Source: Saprospirales bacterium
GTDB taxonomy: Bacteria; Bacteroidota; Bacteroidia; Chitinophagales; Saprospiraceae
Direction of reading: 5' to 3'
DNA: 37,171 nt
Assembly (NCBI GenBank): GCA_003559985.1
Contig: PWJP01000241.1
Location: 1-37,171, forward strand
Of the stretch, positions 26,132-33,308 are shown one piece after another. Every line of letters begins with the position of its first letter. Position 1 is the stretch's first letter. The notes under the pieces were generated by a model. It was not told the origin of the DNA. It ran no database searches and saw only the letters and a list, made by a program, of their open reading frames with translations. The translations under genes and the position numbers were made by a program.

Positions 26132-26256
26132 TCCGTTTATACGGGTTTGAATCGTGAAGCTAAGTAAAATGTTCCTAAGTGGAGGTATATTCCGCCCGGA
26201 AATTGAGGGAACCTTTAGTTGTAAAAAATGCAGCTACCGTTGGTCAATAACTTTAT

Positions 26257-27147
26257 TTAAAAGGCAAAACCCATGGATATCATCAGGGTATGATTCCTTC
26301 TGTTTCCACTTCTCTGTACAAATTCATTTCCATCACCCAGCTCGACTTTTGATATGTAATACTTATCGCGGATGACGTGATTCAGGCCGTATTTATACTG
26401 AGCATTGACGTAGAGTCCCTGATTGATGAAGTAAGTGAGGCCACCGGTGAGCCCCACATCAAACCAGTTGAAGTAATTTCCGTCTTTTTCAGCAAATTCA
26501 AAATATGTACCCGCTTCCTGTGGGGCTTCGCGGTCTCTGCCATCCATTCGAATAAATTGACTGTCTCCCTTGTAGGAACCCAGACCGGCCCTGTCCCTCA
26601 TGGGCTTGAAGTCATACAACACCTGGAAATCCTCTATTGCATTGCCGGTTGATTGAGAACGGCCCGAAAAACTCATATCACCGGATCCCGTGCTTCCTAC
26701 CAAAAAACCGACATAACCACCGGCCGATATTTCGAAACGGCCGCCAAGTCGAACCATTCCTTCGATGGGGATATCGAGATAGACATTGGACCAACGTATT
26801 TCCTCGTCTCTCTCGCCGACTGCCCATGAAGGGTCCTCCGGGTTAAACACAAACCAGGATTCACCCTCGTGGTCCACCCTGCCTCCCCGTTGGTTATAGA
26901 TCAATCCAAACCGAAGTCCGAATACGTCATCGTAAAAGGTGTAGCGTCCCAGGATGCCGATATGGAAGCCGGTCTGGGTCCTGAAACTCTCCACTTCATT
27001 TCCATCGCTGTCTAACTCACTGTCGTCGTTAAAACTGGAGAAGCCAAGCCCTGCTTTAAATCCCAAACTCAAGTTCTGCGCTGTCGTTTTCTGAGACAGG
27101 AACATGAGGGCGAGAAACGGAAGCAGTAAATAAAGTGATTTTCGCAT
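26257..27147 (-). CDS. outer-membrane beta-barrel protein (OMP_b-brl_2-like)
   Basis: From the ATG at 27147 (MRKSLYLLLPFLALM) there is a signal peptide ending at KTTAQ. Alternating amphipathic strands follow: NLSLGFKAGLGFSS, GFHIGILGRYTFYDD, FGLRFGLIYNQRG, and at the end QYKYGLNHV and HTLMISMGFAF with a C-terminal Phe. This is the pattern of the small PorT-like beta-barrel family common in Bacteroidota. No substrate or partner can be inferred. The frame is open to 27189, but the chosen start gives a clean signal peptide and fits the promoter at 27213-27220. Confidence 0.88.
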   Translation of the reverse strand: MRKSLYLLLPFLALMFLSQKTTAQNLSLGFKAGLGFSSFNDDSELDSDGNEVESFRTQTGFHIGILGRYTFYDDVFGLRFGLIYNQRGGRVDHEGESWFVFNPEDPSWAVGERDEEIRWSNVYLDIPIEGMVRLGGRFEISAGGYVGFLVGSTGSGDMSFSGRSQSTGNAIEDFQVLYDFKPMRDRAGLGSYKGDSQFIRMDGRDREAPQEAGTYFEFAEKDGNYFNWFDVGLTGGLTYFINQGLYVNAQYKYGLNHVIRDKYYISKVELGDGNEFVQRSGNRRNHTLMISMGFAF

Positions 27148-27212
27148 CTTAGAACTATTTTGTAATCCATTAGTGATCTGAATGGGCAATCAAAGTGATC
27201 GGCCTTTCAGAA

Positions 27213-27220
27213 CAAAGGTA
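27213..27220 (-). promoter_or_regulatory. -7 promoter element of the beta-barrel gene
   Basis: TACCTTTG on the minus strand is an exact TAnnTTTG match. A TTTG occurs 24 bases further upstream (27245-27248), wider than the usual 20. The implied start near 27206 leaves a leader of about 60 bases to the ATG at 27147. Confidence 0.5.
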
Positions 27221-27301
27221 CAAAATCCTAATTTGGGGCGTTATCAAAATGCGATTATTCAAAGCCCGGCTTCATAATTCCGGGGCGGATTAAAAAATTC
27301 C

Positions 27302-27309
27302 TACTTTTG
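27302..27309 (+). promoter_or_regulatory. -7 promoter element of apbE
   Basis: TACTTTTG on the plus strand matches TAnnTTTG, 56 bases ahead of the apbE ATG at 27366. No -33 TTTG is found at 20-base spacing. With 27213-27220 it makes the 27148-27365 gap a divergent promoter region. Confidence 0.45.
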
Positions 27310-27365
27310 CAATCTCAACTAAACAGAATTACTGGCTGGGATTTGTTCAAAATACTTTTTGTAAA

Positions 27366-28442
27366 ATGCACTTTTTTAAAATAAATACATTGAAATTTTG
27401 CGCTGCATTGCTGGTTGTTTCTGCTATTATAGCTCTGCCGGCCTGTCAGCCTGGTGAATCCGAACCGGACTTTATCAATCTACGGGGTGAGACCATGGGT
27501 ACCATGTACAGCATCACCAGTGAGACGGACCTCCCTGCAAAAGAGCTCCAGGCTGATATTGACTCGCTTTTGGTTATTTTGAACAACCAACTTTCTACCT
27601 ACATTCCCGAAGCTACCATATCGAGGTTTAATCAGGCGGATTCTACCATAGAAATTTTGACGGCAGACGAGCCATTTTTTGTGGAAAATCTGATGATCAG
27701 TAAGCGGATATTCGGTGAAACAGATGGTTTGTTTGACCCGACTGTGATGCCCCTGGTCAATTACTGGGGTTTTGGATATACGGGGCATGAAGCGCCCGAA
27801 GCTATAGATTCTGCAGCGGTGGACAGCCTTTTGAAAAAAGTGGGATTTGACAAGGTGGACTTTAGCGTGGATGAGTACACGGAGGTGAGAAAAAAAATAC
27901 CGGGTGTTGAACTGGACTTCAGTGCAGTGGCCAAAGGGTATGCAGTAGATGTGGTGGCCAATTACCTTGCTCAAAACGAGGTGCAAAATTTCCTGGTAGA
28001 TATAGGAGGTGAAGTGTGTGTTCAAGGTCCGGGTAGAAGGGGCAGTGGATGGGTCCTCGGGATATCCACCCCCGATCCGACTGCAGACGGGGAGAGTATT
28101 TCTCAGCGCCTGATATTGAACCGGGGCTGCGTGGCCACATCCGGAAATTATCGCAATTTCAGAATGGTGGATGACAGTCCGGTGGGTCACACCATTAACC
28201 CTCGCACAGGCTTTCCCGAAATGAATAACTTACTCAGTGTAACCATCTGGACATCCACTGCTGCCGCAGCAGATGCTTACGCCACAGCATGTTTGGTAGC
28301 CGGGTTCCCCGCTGCAAAGGAATTGATAGAGGAGTTTGAAGGATTGGAGGGGTATTTTATTTATTTGGATGAGGATGGAAAAGTCCAGCACGCATGGACC
28401 GAGGATTTTTCACCTCTTGTGGTGGAAGAGGAAATAAATTGA
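27366..28442 (+). CDS. apbE: FAD:protein FMN transferase (ApbE family lipoprotein)
   Basis: ApbE attaches FMN to Thr residues of exported flavoproteins such as RnfG or NqrC subunits, using FAD as donor. A lipoprotein signal ends at ALPAC (Cys27). Family motifs follow in order: GETMGTMYSI (41-50), the substrate region TDGLFDPTVMPLVNYWGFG, DFSAVAKGYAVD, FLVDIGGEVCVQG, and the GHTINPRTGFP and STAAAADAYATAC blocks that bind Mg and FAD. Its length of 358 is normal. No Nqr/Rnf genes lie nearby, so its target is elsewhere in the genome. Confidence 0.96.
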   Translation: MHFFKINTLKFCAALLVVSAIIALPACQPGESEPDFINLRGETMGTMYSITSETDLPAKELQADIDSLLVILNNQLSTYIPEATISRFNQADSTIEILTADEPFFVENLMISKRIFGETDGLFDPTVMPLVNYWGFGYTGHEAPEAIDSAAVDSLLKKVGFDKVDFSVDEYTEVRKKIPGVELDFSAVAKGYAVDVVANYLAQNEVQNFLVDIGGEVCVQGPGRRGSGWVLGISTPDPTADGESISQRLILNRGCVATSGNYRNFRMVDDSPVGHTINPRTGFPEMNNLLSVTIWTSTAAAADAYATACLVAGFPAAKELIEEFEGLEGYFIYLDEDGKVQHAWTEDFSPLVVEEEIN

Positions 28443-28536
28443 CCGGTGACCGATAATTTCAATCAGTCCAACTTGTCCTCACTTTTGTGAAACCTAATGT
28501 GGTCGCATATTGCATAAACCCATTAAACATATAGAC

Positions 28537-29358
28537 ATGAAACTCAATTTGACAAAAGACCTCTGCTTTCTGGATATTGAAGCCACCGGACTGCACGTAA
28601 TCCGGGACCGGATCATTCAATTGGGAATGATGAAGTACAGCCCGGGAAAAAGTGAGCCCGAAGTACTTGACATTCTGGTAAATCCCGGTAAACCCATTTC
28701 TAAAGAGGCCATTCAAGTACACGGAATTTCCGAAGAGGATGTGGCAGAAAAGCCTCCTTTCTCAGAGCACGCAGCTGAGGTGATGGAATTCATCGGAGAG
28801 GCCGATCTGGCAGGTTACAATATATCCGGTTATGACCTTCCCATGCTGATGGAAGAACTATACCGCGCCGGGCATGAATTGAATATGGAAGGCCGAAGAC
28901 TGGTGGACGTCCAGCGCATTTTTTACAAGATGGAGCCCAGGAATCTGGCTGCTGCCTACCGTTTTTACTGTGGTAAAAATATGGAGAAATCTCATGAAGC
29001 TATGGCCGATGTGCGCGCAACTGCTGAAGTACTCATGGGGCAAGTCGAAAAATACGAAGGTGTAAATCTGGAAACCGATGACGGAAAGGTAATAGAGGAG
29101 CCCGTGCGAAACGATGTGGAGGCACTACACGACTTTACGCGAGATTATAATATGATTGATGCCACCCGAAGGTTGAAGTACAACCACAAAGGAGAGGTGG
29201 TATTTAATTTTGGAAAATACGCCGGAAAACCCGCGGCTCCGATACTGAGCAAAGACAAGAATTACTTCAACTGGATATTGCAGAAAGATTTTTCCTATCA
29301 GGTGAAGACCATGGTCAAAAAACTGGTCAAAGAATACCGGGAAAACAATGAGGAATAG
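28537..29358 (+). CDS. DnaQ-type 3'-5' exonuclease with ExoX-like C-terminal domain
   Basis: This is a DEDDh exonuclease. Exo I is FLDIEATGL (Asp and Glu catalytic), Exo II is the AGYNISGYDLPML block, and Exo III is SHEAMADVRATAEVL with the His and Asp ligands. After about residue 195 a short domain contains FNFGKYAGKPAAPIL and NYFNWILQKDFSYQVK, the pattern of the ExoX-like C-terminal domain, often found on stand-alone repair or RNA/DNA-trimming exonucleases. The frame is open to 28510, but the ATG at 28537 (MKLNLTKDLCFLDIE) places Exo I as usual. It overlaps the MbnP-like gene by 11 bases, so the two are likely co-transcribed. Confidence 0.93.
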   Translation: MKLNLTKDLCFLDIEATGLHVIRDRIIQLGMMKYSPGKSEPEVLDILVNPGKPISKEAIQVHGISEEDVAEKPPFSEHAAEVMEFIGEADLAGYNISGYDLPMLMEELYRAGHELNMEGRRLVDVQRIFYKMEPRNLAAAYRFYCGKNMEKSHEAMADVRATAEVLMGQVEKYEGVNLETDDGKVIEEPVRNDVEALHDFTRDYNMIDATRRLKYNHKGEVVFNFGKYAGKPAAPILSKDKNYFNWILQKDFSYQVKTMVKKLVKEYRENNEE

Positions 29359-30160
29359 GTTTTTTTTATTGGCTTTGGGGGCGCTGTTGTTGCCGCTGTT
29401 TTTTTCTTCCTGCTACGAGCGGCAAGAGGGCTGTACAGATTTCAACGCTGTGAATTTCAATGCCTCGGCAGATGACAATTGCTGTTGCAATTATCCGGAA
29501 TTCAGCTTTCAACTCCAGCACCGATTTGGGGCTGACAGCGTTCGGTTTTTTACCGACTCTGTTTATACTTTTGACAATGGACTTGAGGTCAACATTCTTT
29601 CCTTCGAATTGCTCGCCAGTAATTTTTTTCTGGAAAAAGAAAGCGGTGAGCGTCAAATGGTCGATAATACGCTGGAATTCTCCTCTGTGGATGGTATCTC
29701 ATGCCCCTGTCCAGACGACTTGTTTATTATTGACCCCAATTCTTTCAACGCTGCGCCCGGTGAAATATCCCGTCCCGGAAACTACACCGGTCTTGGCTTT
29801 TCATCCGGCACCCCGGAGGAATGGCAGGTTTTGACACCGGATGATTTTGAAGCGATTTACCCCCTGGTCGAAGAGGAGCGGTATGACGAAGAGTTGATGG
29901 ATTTTTACTCACTGAGAGCGATGATTGCCTTTCCCAATGCTACTTCCGATCCCTTAGAAATTAATATCCCGGCCTGGCGCTCAAGCCTGTTTTTTGAAGA
30001 AAATCTCATTCTCGAAACAGCGGAAAACTTCTCCGCAACCCTCAGAATCAATTACAAAACGTGGTTGGGTGGTTTGGAGGCTGGAAATGTGAGTGAGGAA
30101 ACTGTGGTTGATCTATTGACCACCAACCTGGAGGACGCCCTTGAACTCATAGTCGAATAG
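29348..30160 (+). CDS. MbnP-like lipoprotein (putative copper-binding beta-sandwich)
   Basis: A lipoprotein signal ends at FFSSC (Cys22). Next comes GCTDFNAVNFNASADDNCCC, a Cys-rich module with the CTDxxAxNFN pattern common on Bacteroidota surface proteins. The remainder reads as an MbnP-type domain (FSFQLQHRFGADSVRF, then LEVNILSFELLASNFFL, and later NFSATLRINYKTWLGG). MbnP partners copper-chelate uptake in methanotrophs; in Bacteroidota such proteins are mostly uncharacterised. There is no MbnH-type dihaem peroxidase gene beside it. The start overlaps the exonuclease gene by 11 bases. The family call is from pattern memory and moderately sure. Confidence 0.7.
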   Translation: MRNRFFLLALGALLLPLFFSSCYERQEGCTDFNAVNFNASADDNCCCNYPEFSFQLQHRFGADSVRFFTDSVYTFDNGLEVNILSFELLASNFFLEKESGERQMVDNTLEFSSVDGISCPCPDDLFIIDPNSFNAAPGEISRPGNYTGLGFSSGTPEEWQVLTPDDFEAIYPLVEEERYDEELMDFYSLRAMIAFPNATSDPLEINIPAWRSSLFFEENLILETAENFSATLRINYKTWLGGLEAGNVSEETVVDLLTTNLEDALELIVE

Positions 30161-30195
30161 CTGTAATTATTTTAATTTTTTTCCAGTCTCATTTT

Positions 30196-30210
30196 AATGC
30201 ATAATGCATT
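30196..30210. repeat. 15-base perfect palindrome upstream of the HYR/dockerin gene
   Basis: AATGCAT A ATGCATT has perfect 7-base arms around one base. It lies 36 bases after the MbnP-like gene stop and about 95 bases before the -7 element of the next gene. It could be a protein-binding operator or simply chance in AT-rich DNA; there is no T-run to make it a terminator. Confidence 0.35.
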
Positions 30211-30303
30211 GATAATTAAGTTAAAGTAGGTTTATGTTACACATTAAAAAAAATAAATATGTTAAAATTCTTCTGAAGACATACATATTACAAATAATCG
30301 TAA

Positions 30304-30311
30304 TATATTTG
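30304..30311 (+). promoter_or_regulatory. -7 promoter element of the HYR/dockerin gene
   Basis: TATATTTG matches TAnnTTTG, giving an implied start near 30318 and a leader of about 80 bases. The leader contains a short hairpin (TGTCC GAAG GGACA). No -33 TTTG is present. Confidence 0.45.
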
Positions 30312-30396
30312 CGGTGTCCGAAGGGACAAAAACCACAGTAAGCTATAATTCTTTTCCATCCCCACTGGAATAGTTAACCCTTAAAATTCTTTAGAT

Positions 30397-32799
30397 ATGA
30401 AAAGAGTTGTACTTACACAGCTAATTGCATGCTTATTTTTAATTGGCATTACACCATTCGAGAGTCAGGCGGAGGTTGGTGAGAATTCAAATAATTCGAC
30501 TACCTATCTCGTCTGCCCTGACGATGTGCATTTGACATGCGGTGAGGATTTGAGCGACCTGGACCAGTACGGTCAGGCCTACATTCACGGTTGCGGAACA
30601 TATTATCCCGCCCCGCCTCCACATGTTGAGTACCATACCAGTCCTTGCGGAACCGGTTACATTAAAAGGACCTGGACGGTGCTGCTTTGTTGTGGCACTT
30701 ATCACAGTTGCAGTCAGTATATACATATATACGGGAAGTCATTTGACAGTGATAATATCATTTGGCCGGCAGATTATATGACGGATGAATGTGATGCGCA
30801 ACTCAGTCCGCAACATTTACCCGACAGTTTTAATTTCCCGGTATTTGTCGATGTGGAGTGTGGGAATCCTCTTTTCAGTTACAATGACTGGGAGTTTAAG
30901 AAGGGCGATTCAGGCTGTAAAAAGATTATTCGTAATTGGTCTGTAATTGATTGTTACACTTACGATCCAAATTCACCGGATCAAAAAGGCAGGTGGGAAC
31001 ACACCCAGATTATCAAGGTGAAAATTATGGAGGAGCCGGAGATAGATTGTCCCGATGAGATCATAGCAAATACCGATTTATTCAGTTGTGATGGTGCGGA
31101 AGTGGATTTTCCCGCTGTGGAAGGTACCGGAGCCTGTGGAGAAGATTTGAAAGTGACGAATGATTATCCGTGGGCGGTATCGGATACGGATGCAAGTGGT
31201 TTTTATCCACTGGGCACCACGGTAGTTACTTTTACTGCAAAAGACGACTGCGGAAATGTGGGAACTTGCAAGACTGAGGTAACCGTAAAAGATCAAATTC
31301 CTCCGACACCTGTTTGCCACCATGGAATTTCATCCACACTGAAGGAACATGCAGATGGATATTATCTTGACCTTAAACCTGAGTGGTTTGACAGAAACAG
31401 TTTTGACAATTGTACGCCCAACAACAAATTGAATTTTGAGGTGTCCCCTGAAAGGGTTTTTTGTGATGACCTTCCCGAGGTGGAAGTAACACTTACGGTG
31501 ATCGATGAATCAGGAAATAGTAACTTTTGTATTACTTATTTAAAATTAACCGACAATAAAGGGAACTGCGGACCGGACTCCCTCATTGCAGGAGGTACAA
31601 TTTCCTCGTCATTTGGTGGTCATATCTCAGGACAGGTATTTGTTTCACTTAAGGATGAAGAGGATGAAGTGGTTGCGGAGACTATTTCAAATGGAGATGA
31701 GTTCCGCTTTGAAGAACTGCCCTCCAGAGATTATTTAAAAGTTATTCCCTCCACCAATGACAACCCACAAGGCAATGTCACCACTTTTGACCTTTTGCTA
31801 TTGCAGATGTATATAACAGGATTTTGGACTCCTGAGAATCCAGCCCAGTTAATTGCAGCCGATGTGGATAAATCAGGTACCATTGATGTAGTTGATCTCG
31901 CTCATTTGAGGAATGTGATTTTGGGTAGAGCTGAAAATTTTCCGGGAGGTGATGCGTGGAGATTTTACGATGCAAATTACAGTTTTACTGATCGTCAAAA
32001 CCCGCATCACGACAACCTACCTGAACTAATTGAGATATTTGATTTTGAAGATCATATCACAGGCATTGATTTCAATGCTGTAAAACTGGGATGTCTAAGC
32101 TGTGTAAATCAATCAGGTGCTGATGCCGGGAGCGAAAACCGGTCTGTATCTGATCGCGTGTTTTCAGTAGATGTCACTTCCAGCAATGACGTTCAACCCA
32201 TTATCCTTTCACCGGTTGAGAGGGAATCCATCTTCGGGCTGCATTTTGCATGGCCTCTGGGTAATAACAATGAATTACTGGAGATAAATTCGGAAGTGAT
32301 TCCGGAATCAGCACTTCACTATGAGGTAGATGAGAGCAACAATCTGAGGGTTAGTGTGGCCAATACTTACAAAATAGATATTAATAAAGGCGAACCTGTA
32401 CTTGAAATAGTACTTGCTGAAAATCCGGCTTCCTGGTCTTCAGAAACACTAGACAACCAAATCTACTCCAACCTTGCTGAGGCAGACAATCTTGTTTTTG
32501 AAATCATGGAAAGTGAAACCGGTGCAGAATTGGTCCATCGTTCACTCAGTGTTTTTCCCAACCCAACCAATGGCATTTTGAATATTGAATTGCCTGAGTT
32601 GGATGCTCTCGAAAATACCGCAAAGGCAGAGGTGTACGACCTGAATGGCCGACTTTTAATGTCCCGTTCATTTGATATCCATAGACAGGGCGGTGAGCTT
32701 CTTCAGATGGATATTGAAAATCTGTCTTCAGGTATGTATCTATTGAGAGTTAATACCGGGACATTCAACGATGCGCTGAGATTCATCAAGACCGATTGA
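30397..32799 (+). CDS. secreted surface protein with HYR and dockerin-like domains and T9SS type A signal
   Basis: The 800-residue exported protein has a signal peptide (to about 25) and Cys-rich N-terminal domains of the HYR-associated type (YLVCPDDVHLTCGEDL, then GYIKRTWTVLLCCGTYHSC). One HYR domain covers about 213-298 and ends in the TTVVTFTAKDDCGNVGTCK pattern, and a carboxypeptidase-regulatory-like fold about 398-450. A dockerin type I-like module covers about 458-510 (AADVDKSGTIDVVDLAHLRN is one EF-hand-like half). A type A T9SS signal closes the protein (LSVFPNPTNGILNIELP, then SSGMYLLRVNTG). It is exported and probably anchored outside the cell. The next gene encodes a larger HYR protein, so the two form a surface-protein locus. 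Confidence 0.92.
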   Translation: MKRVVLTQLIACLFLIGITPFESQAEVGENSNNSTTYLVCPDDVHLTCGEDLSDLDQYGQAYIHGCGTYYPAPPPHVEYHTSPCGTGYIKRTWTVLLCCGTYHSCSQYIHIYGKSFDSDNIIWPADYMTDECDAQLSPQHLPDSFNFPVFVDVECGNPLFSYNDWEFKKGDSGCKKIIRNWSVIDCYTYDPNSPDQKGRWEHTQIIKVKIMEEPEIDCPDEIIANTDLFSCDGAEVDFPAVEGTGACGEDLKVTNDYPWAVSDTDASGFYPLGTTVVTFTAKDDCGNVGTCKTEVTVKDQIPPTPVCHHGISSTLKEHADGYYLDLKPEWFDRNSFDNCTPNNKLNFEVSPERVFCDDLPEVEVTLTVIDESGNSNFCITYLKLTDNKGNCGPDSLIAGGTISSSFGGHISGQVFVSLKDEEDEVVAETISNGDEFRFEELPSRDYLKVIPSTNDNPQGNVTTFDLLLLQMYITGFWTPENPAQLIAADVDKSGTIDVVDLAHLRNVILGRAENFPGGDAWRFYDANYSFTDRQNPHHDNLPELIEIFDFEDHITGIDFNAVKLGCLSCVNQSGADAGSENRSVSDRVFSVDVTSSNDVQPIILSPVERESIFGLHFAWPLGNNNELLEINSEVIPESALHYEVDESNNLRVSVANTYKIDINKGEPVLEIVLAENPASWSSETLDNQIYSNLAEADNLVFEIMESETGAELVHRSLSVFPNPTNGILNIELPELDALENTAKAEVYDLNGRLLMSRSFDIHRQGGELLQMDIENLSSGMYLLRVNTGTFNDALRFIKTD

Positions 32800-32845
32800 A
32801 AACAACAGAATTATTAAGGGTGAATGAGTGAATATAAAGCAATTA

Positions 32846-32890
32846 AGCCGGAAGTCATGAATGCAGGATTTTGCAGATTGGCTTCCGGTT
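32846..32890 (+). terminator. stem-loop after the HYR/dockerin gene, terminator-like without T-run
   Basis: AGCCGGAAGTC (32846-32856) pairs with GGCTTCCGGTT (32880-32890), 11 pairs including two G-U wobbles. The 23-base loop can itself close by TGCA/TGCA pairing. It lies 47 bases after the stop. There is no T-run behind it, so it may stabilise the mRNA end rather than terminate. Confidence 0.5.
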
Positions 32891-32973
32891 ACATTGATCA
32901 ATTCATGAGCCACACTTGATATTTGTATTTTTCATATACGATAAAAATTTATTTTAAAATTCGCAAGCAATAG

Positions 32974-33005
32974 ATTGTTAGATTAAAACATATTATATAA
33001 ATTTG
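32974..33005 (+). promoter_or_regulatory. promoter of the giant HYR gene
   Basis: ATTG (32974-32977, one mismatch to TTTG) and TAAATTTG (32998-33005, exact) are separated by exactly 20 bases. Transcription would start near 33012, about 300 bases before the ATG, so the transcript would carry the structured leader described separately. Confidence 0.6.
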
Positions 33006-33011
33006 TAATGT

Positions 33012-33308
33012 GTAAATGCAGGTGCCACGTCTGCTCCCTTCCCAAAAACTTGATTAATAGCATGATTGCGAATTTTTGCGCGCAATGAGTCGCGCAGATT
33101 TACAGGATTTCCGGCGATAAGCCGGGGAATCTTGATTAACCAGGCATAGATTATAGAGAGAGATAGTTAGTTTGTTAGTTAGTTAGATTTTCTTTTGTCA
33201 TCTGTTGCCAACCTGAAACCTTACCTGAATTGACGGCGTTCAAAGGGTCCAAGATCCTTTGAATAGCCGCTTTTTGGGGTTTATTTTTTTATTAAAATAC
33301 ACGGGATT
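33012..33308 (+). promoter_or_regulatory. long structured 5' leader of the giant HYR gene
   Basis: No ORF is convincing here. Three hairpins can be drawn by eye. The first is TGCGCG (33077-33082) with CGCGCA (33091-33096). The second is GATTTCCGGC (33106-33115) with GCCGGGGAATC (33121-33131), with one bulge and a GATAA loop. The third is TTCAAAGG (33239-33246) with CCTTTGAA (33256-33263), extended by an outer GGC/GCC. The third ends about 40 bases before the start codon and is followed by T-rich sequence. A GAGAGA and TTAG repeat tract (33155-33186) separates the second and third. I could not match it to a riboswitch class I know. Confidence 0.5.

Noticed and set aside
27480..28190. 236-codon minus-strand ORF opposite apbE
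   Set aside because: It lies entirely antisense to a clear ApbE gene with all its motifs, and its translation has no family features.
33061..33140. cyclic-di-GMP (GEMM) or other known riboswitch in the leader
   Set aside because: The hairpins do not show the conserved core sequences of the riboswitch classes I know, so I call it only a structured leader.
33155..33186. TTAG/GAGA simple repeats as a phase-variation tract
   Set aside because: The tract is short and imperfect and lies about 120 bases upstream of the start codon in the leader, where copy changes would not shift the frame. I noted it within the leader only.
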